Part shown: one piece after another, positions 8,086 to 16,255 of the stretch
Position numbering within the stretch: position 1 is the stretch's first letter
Layout: every line of letters starts with the position of its first letter
NCBI GenBank assembly: GCA_017617415.1
Contig: JAFZWH010000063.1
Location: forward strand, 1 to 64,000
Reading direction: 5' to 3'
DNA: 64,000 nt
DNA from: Victivallales bacterium
GTDB lineage: Bacteria; Verrucomicrobiota; Lentisphaeria; Oligosphaerales; Oligosphaeraceae
Made by a program: the position numbers and the translations under genes
Notes under the pieces: model-generated
Told to the model about the DNA's origin: nothing
The model's database searches: none
The model's input: the letters and a program-made list of their open reading frames with translations, nothing else

Positions 8086-8363
8086 TGGCTAAAGTCAGCA
8101 TCAAGAAAAACGACACGGTGTTCGTGATTTCCGGCGCAGAGCGCGGGAAGAGCGGCAAGGTGCTTCGCGTGGACCGCAAGGCCGGGCGCGTTTACGTGCA
8201 GGGTCTTAACATGCAGAAGAAGACGGTTCGCCGTAGCCAGGAGAAGCCCCAGGGCGGCATCATGGACGTGGAAGGCCCGATTCACATCTCGAATGTGATG
8301 CATGAGGACCGCTACCGCGCCCGTCGTCAGGCAGCCTCTGCCACTTCCGAGAAACAATCCTAA
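8085..8363 (+). CDS. rplX: 50S ribosomal protein L24 (uL24)
   Basis: 92 aa. KOW motif at the N-terminus (KKNDTVFVISGAERGKSGKVLRV), then GLNMQKKTVRRSQEKPQGGIMDVEGPIHISNVM. Shorter than E. coli L24 at the C-terminus, ending in a Ser/Ala/Lys tail. Assembly initiator of the large subunit. Its ATG shares one base with the rplN stop. Confidence 0.96.
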   Translation: MAKVSIKKNDTVFVISGAERGKSGKVLRVDRKAGRVYVQGLNMQKKTVRRSQEKPQGGIMDVEGPIHISNVMHEDRYRARRQAASATSEKQS

Positions 8364-8378
8364 AGGAGAGGCAGCAAC

Positions 8379-8924
8379 ATGATCACCAATTCTCTTTACG
8401 AACACTATCAGAAAGATGTGATTCCCCAGCTCAAGGAGAAGCGCGGATATACCAATCCGATGCAGATTCCGAAACTGGTGAAGGTCGTGCTCAACACCGG
8501 CGTGGGCAGTGACAAGGACCGTGAGAACCTCACGGCCGCCGCCGACACGCTGGGGCAGATCACCGGCCAGAAGCCGGTCATCACCAAGAGCACCAAGAAC
8601 ATCTCGAACTTCAAGCTTCGTGCCGGCATGAGTGTCGGTGCCAGCGTCACCCTGCGCCGTGAGAAGATGTACAACTTCCTCTACCGGCTCATCAACATCG
8701 TGCTCCCCCGCGTCCGCGACTTCCGCGGCATTCCCGCCAAGGCCTTCGATGGTGCCGGCAACTACACCTTCGGCCTCAATGACCAGTCTGTGTTCACCGA
8801 GATTGACATGGACAAGGCCAAGTATACGGTGGGCATGAACATCACCATCGTCACGACTGCCAAGACCGACGACGAGGCCCGCGACCTTCTCGCGCTCTTG
8901 GGTCTGCCGTTCGCCACGAACTGA
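8379..8924 (+). CDS. rplE: 50S ribosomal protein L5 (uL5)
   Basis: 181 aa, canonical: [59 protein letters not shown]. Binds 5S rRNA and contacts P-site tRNA. Preceded by AAAGGAGAGG 15 bp after rplX. Confidence 0.97.
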   Translation: MITNSLYEHYQKDVIPQLKEKRGYTNPMQIPKLVKVVLNTGVGSDKDRENLTAAADTLGQITGQKPVITKSTKNISNFKLRAGMSVGASVTLRREKMYNFLYRLINIVLPRVRDFRGIPAKAFDGAGNYTFGLNDQSVFTEIDMDKAKYTVGMNITIVTTAKTDDEARDLLALLGLPFATN

Positions 8925-8938
8925 GGAGGATTACCGCT

Positions 8939-9124
8939 GTGGCTAAGAAGAGTCTGATTATCAAATCCCAGAGGACGCCGAAGTTCTCCACCCGCGCCTA
9001 CACCCGTTGCGAGCGCTGTGGTCGGCCTCGTGCTGTCTACCGTAAATTCCATCTCTGCCGAATCTGCCTGCGTGAGCTTGCCAGCAACGGAATGATTCCC
9101 GGCATGATGAAAGCGAGCTGGTAA
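8939..9124 (+). CDS. rpsN: 30S ribosomal protein S14 type Z (uS14, zinc form)
   Basis: 61 aa, the short zinc-binding paralogue (rpsZ type): C24-x2-C27 and C40-x2-C43 ligands in TRCERCGRP and [10 protein letters not shown], ending [14 protein letters not shown] start behind GAGGAG. Located in the usual rplE-rpsN-rpsH order. Confidence 0.97.
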   Translation: MAKKSLIIKSQRTPKFSTRAYTRCERCGRPRAVYRKFHLCRICLRELASNGMIPGMMKASW

Positions 9125-9145
9125 CTTTAAAGGAGGCATTCAACC

Positions 9146-9550
9146 ATGAGCATGAGCGATCCCATTGCAGACATGCTGACTCGGGTGCGTAACGCCTCGA
9201 ACGCTAAGCTGCCGACTGTGAGCATGCCCCACAGCAAGATCAAAGCCGCCTTGGCCGCGACCTTGAAAGACACGGGCTTCATCCAAGACTTCACGGAGGA
9301 GGACCTGGGCCACAACAAGAAGGCCCTGACCCTCACCCTGAAATACAAGGGCAAGAACTCCACCCCGGTGATCGAGGGAATTAAGCGCGTAAGCCGCCCC
9401 TCCCGTCGAATCTACGTCAACAGCACGGAGATTCCGCGCGTGCTCGGCGGTCTGGGCGTGGCCATCCTCACCACTTCGCAAGGAGTGGTGACCGACCGGA
9501 CTGCTCGCCAGCGCAACATCGGCGGCGAGTTGCTCTGCTATGTCTGGTAA
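9146..9550 (+). CDS. rpsH: 30S ribosomal protein S8 (uS8)
   Basis: 134 aa. DPIADMLTRVRNAS at the start, RPSRRIYVNSTEIPRVLGGLG in the middle, and the C-terminal ARQRNIGGELLCYVW. Central-domain 16S rRNA binder and, in E. coli, the spc operon translational repressor. Strong AAAGGAGG at 9129-9136. ATG 9146 and ATG 9152 are both possible starts. Confidence 0.96.
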   Translation: MSMSDPIADMLTRVRNASNAKLPTVSMPHSKIKAALAATLKDTGFIQDFTEEDLGHNKKALTLTLKYKGKNSTPVIEGIKRVSRPSRRIYVNSTEIPRVLGGLGVAILTTSQGVVTDRTARQRNIGGELLCYVW

Positions 9551-9576
9551 CCGATTCAACACAAGGAGATAGCAGA

Positions 9577-10116
9577 ATGTCACGAATGGGCAAAAAGCCA
9601 ATCCTTCTGGACCCGAAGGTGAAGGCTGAGATCAAGGACGGCAAGGTTACCGTCACCGGTCCGAAGGGCACTCGCGAACTCGCGATTCCGGCGCATATCA
9701 GCGTTGAGTTCAGCGAAGACGGCAAGGAATTGCTGGTCAAGCGCGACAGCGAGAACCGCAAAATCAAAATGCAGCACGGTTTGATCCGCAGTCTGCTCAA
9801 CAGCAATGTGATCGGTGTGAACACCGGTTTCACAATCGAACTCGAGTTCGTCGGCGTTGGCTACCGTGCCGCGCTGCAGGGCCAGACCCTGACCATGAAC
9901 CTGGGCTACTCCAACCCGCGCGTCTATACTGTCCCGGAGAATGTGAAAGTCTCGATGAAAGACCCGACCCACATCACTCTGGAGAGTGCGGACAAGCAGG
10001 CGGTGGGTCAGGTCGCGGCGAACATCCGCGCCAATCGCGTGCCGGATGCCTACCATGGCAAAGGCGTGCGCTTCGTTGGCGAGCAGATCACCCTCAAGGA
10101 GGGCAAGAAGGCATAA
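9577..10116 (+). CDS. rplF: 50S ribosomal protein L6 (uL6)
   Basis: 179 aa. MSRMGKKPILL, tandem L6 folds, and the C-terminal signature PDAYHGKGVRFVGEQITLKEGKKA (slightly diverged from PEPYKGKGI). Binds helix 97 near the sarcin-ricin loop. AAGGAG precedes the start. It is followed by the longest spacer inside this operon. Confidence 0.96.
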   Translation: MSRMGKKPILLDPKVKAEIKDGKVTVTGPKGTRELAIPAHISVEFSEDGKELLVKRDSENRKIKMQHGLIRSLLNSNVIGVNTGFTIELEFVGVGYRAALQGQTLTMNLGYSNPRVYTVPENVKVSMKDPTHITLESADKQAVGQVAANIRANRVPDAYHGKGVRFVGEQITLKEGKKA

Positions 10117-10259
10117 TCGTCCATGGCGGGCAGGTCTTCAAAGGCCCTCCCGCCAGGTGCCAGCAAAAAGCTGCCAACGCGGCCGGGCATGGACCTGGAA
10201 GTTGGTGGCGAGCCGCCGTACAACTGCCGGCGGCGTAAACCAAACCAAGGACAATTCAA
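10117..10259 (+). other. 143-nt intra-operon spacer with two hairpins (rplF-rplR)
   Basis: Other gaps between rplV and rplO are at most about 35 nt. Two GC-rich stems are visible: TGGCGGG (10124-10130) with CCCGCCA (10149-10155), and GCCGCCG (10212-10218) with CGGCGGC (10228-10234). Neither has a U-tract, so attenuation, RNA processing or protein binding is more likely than Rho-independent termination. The rplR ribosome binding site AAGGA follows. Confidence 0.5.
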
Positions 10260-10622
10260 ATGAGCAAACTTTCCAAGAAAGAACAGCGGGTGCGCCGTCA
10301 CCGTCACATCCGCAACAAGGTTTCCGGCACTGCGGAGCAGCCGCGTCTGTGCGTCTGCCGTACTGGTGCGCATATCTACTGCCAGGTGATTGACGACGAA
10401 GCCGGCGTGACGCTGGCTGCCGCCGGCACTGTGGAGAAGGAGTTCCGCGCCCAGAAGCTGGCCGCCAATGTCAAGAGCGCCGAGATTATCGGCAAGGCAG
10501 TGGCGGAACGTGCCATCGCCAAGGGCATCAAGAAAGTGGTCTTCGACCGTGGTGGTTTCCCGTATCATGGCTGTGTCAAGGCAGTGGCGGATGCCGCTCG
10601 CCAGGCGGGACTGGAGTTCTAG
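10260..10622 (+). CDS. rplR: 50S ribosomal protein L18 (uL18)
   Basis: 120 aa, normal length: [38 protein letters not shown] and the C-terminal [28 protein letters not shown]. Binds 5S rRNA with L5. Confidence 0.97.
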   Translation: MSKLSKKEQRVRRHRHIRNKVSGTAEQPRLCVCRTGAHIYCQVIDDEAGVTLAAAGTVEKEFRAQKLAANVKSAEIIGKAVAERAIAKGIKKVVFDRGGFPYHGCVKAVADAARQAGLEF

Positions 10623-10648
10623 AATCAATCCATAGGGAGAAATTAATC

Positions 10649-11251
10649 GTGGCAAACGAAACTGAAGAGAAAACTGTGGCGCAGGCCCCGGAGGCCGCTC
10701 CCCGCAGCGAGGAAGCCCGTCCCTCCCGTGGACAGGGTCGTCGTGAGCGTCCCCCCCGTCGTGAAGAGCGTGAGGAGGTGCAGGACGAGTTTGAAGAGCG
10801 CGTGATCGTGGTCAACCGTTCCAGCAAGACCGTGAAGGGTGGTCGCAACTTCTCCTTCGGCGCGCTGGTGGTGGTTGGTGACAAGAAAGGTCGGGTCGGC
10901 ATGGGCTTTGGCAAGGCGAACGAGGCGTCTGACGCAATCCGCAAGGGTGGCGAGCAGGCCCGTCGCTATGTCATGAATGTCCCGATGTTCGGCTCGACGG
11001 TTTCCCACATGGTGGAGGCTCGTTTCTGCGCGGCCCGCATCCTGATCAAGCCTGCGTCGAGTGGTACTGGCGTAGTCGCCGGTGGCGGCATGCGCGCGGT
11101 TCTGGAGCTGGCGGGCATCCAGGATGTCCTTGCCAAGTCGTTGGGCAGCAGCAACCAGGTGAATGTGGTGAAGGCGACTTTCGAGGCGCTCAAGAAGCTT
11201 CGCTCGAGGACGGATGTCCTTGCCAAGCGTGACATAAAAGCCCTCCTGTAA
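10649..11251 (+). CDS. rpsE: 30S ribosomal protein S5 (uS5) with charged N-terminal extension
   Basis: 200 aa. GTG start behind GGGAGA. About 45 extra N-terminal residues rich in Glu, Arg and Pro (RREEREEVQDEFEERVI) precede the double-stranded RNA-binding fold (GGRNFSFGALVVVGDKKGRVGMGFGKA) and the C-terminal ATFEALKKLRS. Acts in decoding fidelity. The next gene is normally rpmD (L30); here rplO follows directly. Confidence 0.96.
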   Translation: MANETEEKTVAQAPEAAPRSEEARPSRGQGRRERPPRREEREEVQDEFEERVIVVNRSSKTVKGGRNFSFGALVVVGDKKGRVGMGFGKANEASDAIRKGGEQARRYVMNVPMFGSTVSHMVEARFCAARILIKPASSGTGVVAGGGMRAVLELAGIQDVLAKSLGSSNQVNVVKATFEALKKLRSRTDVLAKRDIKALL

Positions 11252-11285
11252 GGGAATCCCGAAACCATTTTGAAGGAGAAGTCAA

Positions 11286-11831
11286 ATGAAACTCCATGAA
11301 TTGAAGAACACCTTCCATCGGCAGGCCCGCAAGCGGGTTGGTCGCGGTGATGGTTCCGGCAATGGCCGTACGGCGGGTCGTGGTGACAAGGGTGCCGGTG
11401 CACGTGCCGGCGCAAAGCGTCGCCCCTATTTCGAGGGTGGTCAGATTCCGCTGATTCGTCGTCTGCCGAAGCGCGGTTTCAACAATCCGAACCATGTTCT
11501 GTTCGAGGTGGTGAATCTGAATGTCCTCGAAGAGAACTTCGAGGCTGGCGCGGAGATCGACCGCAAGGTGCTTGAGGAGCGCGGTCTGATCAGCAAAGAG
11601 AAGCTTCCGCTGAAGGTTCTGGCCGATGGCGACCTGACCAAGGCGTTCAAGATCGCCGCTGACCGTTTCTCCGAGACCGCCAAGGAGAAGATCGAGAAGG
11701 CCGGTGGCACCGCCACCTTCCTGAAGCCATCTTCCGCCGAGGCGAAGGCTGCGCGCAAGGCCGCGTTCATAGCCACGAAGAAGGAAGCTGTGGCAAAGCG
11801 CAAGGCCGCCGCCGCCGCACGTGGCGAGTAG
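11286..11831 (+). CDS. rplO: 50S ribosomal protein L15 (uL15) with Ala/Lys tail
   Basis: 181 aa, about 35 longer than E. coli L15. Canonical start (KLHELKNTF...RKRVGRGDGSGNGRTAGRGDKG) and core (RRPYFEGGQIPLIRRLPKRGF). The C-terminus adds a helical Ala/Lys-rich tail. Preceded by AAGGAGAA. Confidence 0.96.
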   Translation: MKLHELKNTFHRQARKRVGRGDGSGNGRTAGRGDKGAGARAGAKRRPYFEGGQIPLIRRLPKRGFNNPNHVLFEVVNLNVLEENFEAGAEIDRKVLEERGLISKEKLPLKVLADGDLTKAFKIAADRFSETAKEKIEKAGGTATFLKPSSAEAKAARKAAFIATKKEAVAKRKAAAAARGE

Positions 11832-11839
11832 GCGTTTGG

Positions 11840-11865
11840 GGCGGGGAACCGGGTGGCTCCCCGCC
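11840..11865 (+). other. Hairpin between rplO and secY, possible attenuator
   Basis: GGCGGGGA (11840-11847) pairs with TCCCCGCC (11858-11865), an 8-bp GC-rich stem. It is followed by TTGTCGGTTTT rather than a clean U-tract, so partial termination is possible. The gap to secY is 123 bp, which could allow differential secY expression. Confidence 0.45.
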
Positions 11866-11954
11866 TTGTCGGTTTTCCTGGGTGGCGGTCTGGCCACGGC
11901 TGGTTCTCGCGCTCAGGGCTGAAGTGTAACCCCATTACCAACTAGGGATTTGCA

Positions 11955-13325
11955 ATGCTTTCAGCATACGTAAATTGCTTCAAGATTCCAGAACTGAAGA
12001 AGCGCCTGCTGTTCACGCTTGGCTTGATTGCTCTGGTGGAACTGGCGAAGACCATCCCTTGTCCAGGAATTGACCCTGCTCGGCTCAAGGACTTGTTCGC
12101 CGATTTGAACCGCGATGCGGGCAATGGCGGCATCATGGGAATGCTGAATCTCTTCAGCGGCGGCGCTATGGAGCAGTTCGCGATTGGCGCACTGGGCATC
12201 ATGCCCTACATCTCCGCCTCCATTGTGCTGCAACTGATGACTCCGGTGATTCCCGCGCTGAACAAGATGGTCCGCGAGGGCGAGTCTGGAATCCAGCAGT
12301 ACAACTTCATCATGCGCGTGCTCACGGTGGTCATCAGCGTGGTGCAGGGCGTGATGTTCTCCCTGGCGATGATGCGTGGCATCGGCGACTCCGGCTCTGT
12401 GGTGTTCAACCCTGGAATCGGCTTCATCATCCAGACGGTCATCATCCTGACTGGCGGCGCAATGTTCGTGACCTGGCTGGGCGAGATGATCACCGAGCGT
12501 GGCGTGGGCAATGGCGCATCCCTCATCATCACCATCAACATCGTGGCGCGACTGCCCCAGGCGTTGACCAGTCTCTATCAACTGGTCTTCACCGGCAGTT
12601 CAACGGGCGAGAGCCAGCTGACCATCCTGCACCTGCTGATTCTGGTGGTGCTCTTCGTGGCGGTCACGGTGGGTGCGATCATGCTCACCGAAGGCATGCG
12701 CAAGATTCCGATTCACTATGTGCAGCAGCGCTCCATGGGTGGACGCTCGATGGGCAGCGCAGTGAGCTATCTGCCCTTGCGTGTGAACTATGCGAACGTA
12801 ATGCCCATCATCTTCGCCGGCGCGATTCTGTCCTTTGTCCAGATGGCGTTGCGTTATCTGGGTGGGCATACTGGCAGCAAGGTGGTTTACTGGCTCAACA
12901 GCCTGCTGGAATACGGCTCGCTCTCCTACATGCTTATCTATGCCGTTCTGCTGCTGATCTTCTCTTTCTTCTGGGTTGCCAACCAGTTCAATCCCATCCA
13001 AATTGCGGATGACCTCCAGAAGAACAACGGATACATCCCCGGCATCACGCCTGGCAAGGCCACCAGTGACTTCCTGGACCATGCGATGACCCGCATTACC
13101 CTGGGGGGAGCCTTCGGTCTGGTCATCCTCGCCGTCATCCCGATGATTCTGGCGACCTCGTTGCAGATTCCGCACACTATCGCGCAGTTCTTCGGCGGTA
13201 CCAGCTTGCTGATTATCGTCGGCGTGATGCTCGATACCCTGCGGCAGATTCAGACTTACCTGATCAGCCGCAACTACGACGGATTCCTCTCCAAAGGCAT
13301 TCTGCGGAACCGCACACGGGTATAG
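11955..13325 (+). CDS. secY: Preprotein translocase subunit SecY
   Basis: 456 aa with about ten membrane segments. Recognisable TM2/plug region (SGGAMEQFAIGALGIMPYISASIVLQLM), TM4-5 (GTGMFVTWLGE-type, here GGAMFVTWLGEMITERGVGNG) and C-terminal cytosolic loops (KNNGYIPGITPGKAT). Forms the SecYEG channel. A terminator follows, ending the operon; the usual adk/map/infA/rpmJ and alpha operon genes are not downstream. Confidence 0.96.
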   Translation: MLSAYVNCFKIPELKKRLLFTLGLIALVELAKTIPCPGIDPARLKDLFADLNRDAGNGGIMGMLNLFSGGAMEQFAIGALGIMPYISASIVLQLMTPVIPALNKMVREGESGIQQYNFIMRVLTVVISVVQGVMFSLAMMRGIGDSGSVVFNPGIGFIIQTVIILTGGAMFVTWLGEMITERGVGNGASLIITINIVARLPQALTSLYQLVFTGSSTGESQLTILHLLILVVLFVAVTVGAIMLTEGMRKIPIHYVQQRSMGGRSMGSAVSYLPLRVNYANVMPIIFAGAILSFVQMALRYLGGHTGSKVVYWLNSLLEYGSLSYMLIYAVLLLIFSFFWVANQFNPIQIADDLQKNNGYIPGITPGKATSDFLDHAMTRITLGGAFGLVILAVIPMILATSLQIPHTIAQFFGGTSLLIIVGVMLDTLRQIQTYLISRNYDGFLSKGILRNRTRV

Positions 13326-13351
13326 AGTGATGAGTTGAAATCATGCAAAGC

Positions 13352-13380
13352 GCCGGCGGACCCAATCCGTCGGCGTTTTT
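13352..13380 (+). terminator. Rho-independent terminator after secY
   Basis: GCCGGCGGA (13352-13360), loop CCCAA, TCCGTCGGC (13366-13374), then GTTTTT. A 9-bp stem with one G-U pair and a U-tract. Confidence 0.85.
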
Positions 13381-13404
13381 GCGTACTACCATTGGGAGTG
13401 GGTG

Positions 13405-14160
13405 ATGAAATATGTTTTGATTACGGGAGCATCGTCCGGCATCGGTCTGGCAACCGCAAGGCGCTTTGCCCAAGAGGGATGGGGTGTCATTCTGTTGGCA
13501 AGGCGGGAGGCATTGCTGAATGAAATCCGCACAAGCCTTCCGAATCCCGAATGTCATTTGGTCGTGGCGGGGGACTACAGTTTGCCGGAGACATATGATA
13601 AATTATCACAACTTATTAATAATAAAGGAGTTATATCAATAGATTCGCTGGTGAACTGTGCAGCGGTGATTGGTGCCGAGCCAATTGTGGGATCCCCTTT
13701 GGAACAATGGCGCAAGCCCCTTGACACGATTTTGAACGGTGCAATTCTGGTGAGTCGCGCAGTGATTCCGTATATGAAGAATGGCGGGCGGATTGTCCAT
13801 GTGACCTCGATTCACGGAGAGCGCGCGGAGTTGCTTTCAAGTTCCTACGCGACCGCAAAGGCGGCGGTAAACCAGTATATGCGCGGACTGGCGCTGGAAT
13901 TGGCGGATCATGGCATTCTGGTGAATGCCGTGGCGCCGGGGTTTGTGGATACGCCGATGAGTTCCGCGCAGGCGGGCACCTCGGAACTGGAGAGCGAGTG
14001 GTTTCAGAATGACTATGTGAAGGGCCGCCACTTGCCCTTGCGCCGTGCGGCACAGCCCGAGGAAATTGCTGGCGTGCTGTATTTCCTCTGCGGGCCCGAC
14101 GCGACCTATATCACTGGTCAGGTCATCGTCGTGGACGGCGGTTTGACCATCACCTTCTGA
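13405..14160 (+). CDS. SDR family oxidoreductase (probable aldose/sugar dehydrogenase)
   Basis: 251 aa. Classical short-chain dehydrogenase: TGASSGIG (7-14), NCAA in place of NNAG, Ser near 135, Y148 and K152 in SYATAKAA, and PGFVDTP. Catalyses NAD(P)-dependent alcohol/carbonyl interconversion. It heads a five-gene cluster with a dehydratase, aldolase, symporter and mutarotase, so oxidation of a free sugar to its lactone or aldonate is the inferred role. ATG 13405 is used; an adjacent GTG 13402 is in frame. Confidence 0.88.
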   Translation: MKYVLITGASSGIGLATARRFAQEGWGVILLARREALLNEIRTSLPNPECHLVVAGDYSLPETYDKLSQLINNKGVISIDSLVNCAAVIGAEPIVGSPLEQWRKPLDTILNGAILVSRAVIPYMKNGGRIVHVTSIHGERAELLSSSYATAKAAVNQYMRGLALELADHGILVNAVAPGFVDTPMSSAQAGTSELESEWFQNDYVKGRHLPLRRAAQPEEIAGVLYFLCGPDATYITGQVIVVDGGLTITF

Positions 14161-14162
14161 AA

Positions 14163-14183
14163 GGTTAGAGGTTAGAGGTTAAA
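14163..14183 (+). repeat. Heptamer tandem array (GGTTAGA x2, GGTTAAA)
   Basis: Three 7-bp units start two bases after the SDR stop codon and end 22 bp before the next ATG. Same degenerate unit family as the arrays at 33587, 37418 and 51157. Confidence 0.75.
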
Positions 14184-14205
14184 GGCCCCCGATTCCATTA
14201 GTCCC

Positions 14206-15381
14206 ATGAAAATCGCAAATGTTGAATTCCATTACCTGGCCGACGATGGCATCCGGGACATCGGCGATGGCAGCCAGGACGCCTTGCTTGTCCATGTGAC
14301 CATGGATGACGGCAGTGATGGCTGGGGCGAGTGCGAGGCCGCGCCGTTGGTGTCGATTGCTGCGTGGTGTTGCCCGATGTCGCATTTGGCCTGCAAGCCA
14401 CTCAAGGCGAGTGTCTTGGACTTTGAGATTAACGAACCGAAAGACATCTATGCGCTGAGCGATGTGGTGCGTCGCAACAGCTTTGATTTGCTTCAGGCGG
14501 ACCACACGCTCTCTGGGATTGATATCGCCCTGTGGGACATGCTCGGACGCAAGTTGGGCGAGCCGGTCTGGAAACTTCTGGGCTATCAGCGAGCCTTCCC
14601 GAAAGTCGCATACGCCTCACAGCTCTTTGGAGACACTCCACAACAGACCTATGAAAAGGCGGTTCGTTCTCGGAAGGAGGGCTTTCGTGCCGCCAAATTC
14701 GGCTGGGGACCCTTTGGGCTGGGAACGGTCGAAGAGGACTGCCAGCACATCGATGCCGCACGTGAGGGGCTTGGACCGGACTTGGCGCTGATGGTGGATG
14801 CCGGGACGGTCTGGAAGGATGATGTGAGTCGCGCCCAGGCGGTGGTTCCCAAATTGCAGGAATGCAACGTGGTCTGGCTGGAGGAACCCTTTGCCTCCGG
14901 GGCTCTGAAAGCATACGCGGGCCTGGCGGAACTGCCTGGATGTGAAAGGCTTTTGGCGGCTGGCGAGGGCTCTCATAATCCCGACATGGCATACAACCTC
15001 ATGGACTTTGGAAGACTCGCTTTCATTCAGATTGATACTGGTCGCATCGGCGGAATCTCCTCAGCCAAGCAGGTTGCTGACTATGCGGCACAGACCGATA
15101 CGACCTACGTGAACCACACCTTTACCACTTCCCTGGCTCTCTCCGCATCCATCCAGCCCTTCGCCGGACTGGAAAAGTCTCGCTGGTGCGAGTTTCCTGT
15201 GGAGAGTGCCCCGCCGTCACGCCTGCTTACCATGGTTCGTATTCTTCCCGATGCGAATGGCGAGGTGATTCTCCCCGATGCGCCTGGACTGGGGGTCGAA
15301 ATCAATCCCGAGACCATCGCTCGCTATGGCCGCAAGGTCGAAATCCACTACGAGGACAAAACAATCTGGAGCGCAAAATGA
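14206..15381 (+). CDS. Mandelate racemase/muconate lactonizing enzyme family protein (probable sugar-acid dehydratase)
   Basis: 391 aa, enolase superfamily. Candidate catalytic Lys K164 in AAKFGWGPFG; metal ligands D198 (VDAG), E226 (WLEEPF) and E254 (AAGEG); D277 in IDTGRIGG; and H304 in VNHTF. The D/E/E plus His-Asp pair places it in the MR subgroup, many of which dehydrate aldonates to 2-keto-3-deoxy acids. The ATGA overlap with the DapA-type aldolase supports that sequence of steps. The exact substrate is not determinable. Confidence 0.88.
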   Translation: MKIANVEFHYLADDGIRDIGDGSQDALLVHVTMDDGSDGWGECEAAPLVSIAAWCCPMSHLACKPLKASVLDFEINEPKDIYALSDVVRRNSFDLLQADHTLSGIDIALWDMLGRKLGEPVWKLLGYQRAFPKVAYASQLFGDTPQQTYEKAVRSRKEGFRAAKFGWGPFGLGTVEEDCQHIDAAREGLGPDLALMVDAGTVWKDDVSRAQAVVPKLQECNVVWLEEPFASGALKAYAGLAELPGCERLLAAGEGSHNPDMAYNLMDFGRLAFIQIDTGRIGGISSAKQVADYAAQTDTTYVNHTFTTSLALSASIQPFAGLEKSRWCEFPVESAPPSRLLTMVRILPDANGEVILPDAPGLGVEINPETIARYGRKVEIHYEDKTIWSAK

Positions 15382-16172
15382 AAGAAATACGAATCCTTGT
15401 TCCGCCGGTGGCCATGCTCAAGGATGGCGCACTGGAGACCGCCAAGATGCAGAGGTATTTCCTTTGGATGGCGGATCACGGCATCGGCGGACTCTTCCTC
15501 AACGGCAGTACCGGCGAGTTCAATACATTGACCTTTGAGCAGAAAGTCGAGACGGTACGCATTGCCCGGAAAACGCTTCAGAACCGGATGTACCTGATTG
15601 CAGGAGCCATTGATGGCTCACCTGCACTTGTGACCGCACTTGCAAGAGCATACCAATCCGCCGGAGCGGATGCGATTGCGGTCTGTCCCCCGCCGTTTTT
15701 CCGCCATGGGCAGCCGGGCATCCTGAAGTTCATGCGTGAGGTCGCCGACCAATCACCACTGCCGGTTTTCCTCTATGACATCCCTGCATTCACCTCGCCA
15801 ATGACCTACGAGACCATCGTGGAACTGGCCAATCATCCCAATATCGTCGGCCTCAAGGACAGTTCCCGTGATTTTCCGCGCTTCGAGGCGTTGATTGTCA
15901 CCATCAAGGCTACGCGCCCGGAGTTCAAGATCTACACTGGTACCGAAGAACTTCTTCTGGCGAGCCTCATGATGGGCGCAGACGGCGCAACCATTGCTAC
16001 CGGCGGAATCGAGCCGGATGCCATTATGAAAATCGTATCCCTTTGGCAGGAGGGGAAATTCACTGAGGCGCGTGAGGTCCAGTTCGCGTTGCTTCCGCAT
16101 ATCCGCGAATGGTTCGCAAAGGATTTCCCCGAAGGATTTCGGGATGCCGTGACCGACAAGGGATTTCTCTAA
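15378..16172 (+). CDS. DapA/DHDPS family aldolase (probable 2-keto-3-deoxy sugar-acid aldolase)
   Basis: 264 aa TIM barrel. NGSTGEF (42-48), the conserved Tyr Y133 in FLYDIP and the Schiff-base Lys K160 in VGLKDSS are present. True DapA is usually longer and lacks this context; following a dehydratase, a KDG-type aldolase yielding pyruvate and an aldehyde is the best inference. ATG 15378 overlaps the dehydratase stop by four bases. A longer in-frame extension back to 15186 is out of homology. Confidence 0.87.
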   Translation: MKEIRILVPPVAMLKDGALETAKMQRYFLWMADHGIGGLFLNGSTGEFNTLTFEQKVETVRIARKTLQNRMYLIAGAIDGSPALVTALARAYQSAGADAIAVCPPPFFRHGQPGILKFMREVADQSPLPVFLYDIPAFTSPMTYETIVELANHPNIVGLKDSSRDFPRFEALIVTIKATRPEFKIYTGTEELLLASLMMGADGATIATGGIEPDAIMKIVSLWQEGKFTEAREVQFALLPHIREWFAKDFPEGFRDAVTDKGFL

Positions 16173-16209
16173 TCCTCTCGGTGCCGCGAGGCACCGGTGC
16201 CAAACCTGC

Positions 16210-16251
16210 CATTCCTCATTCCTCATTCCACATTCCTCATTCCTCATTCCT
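16210..16251 (+). repeat. Heptamer tandem array (CATTCCT, six units)
   Basis: Five CATTCCT units and one CATTCCA (16224-16230) run to within four bases of the GTG start of the symporter, occupying the position where a Shine-Dalgarno sequence should be. The same unit occurs before the CpXC gene at 27781-27801. Confidence 0.85.
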
Positions 16252-16255
16252 ATAG

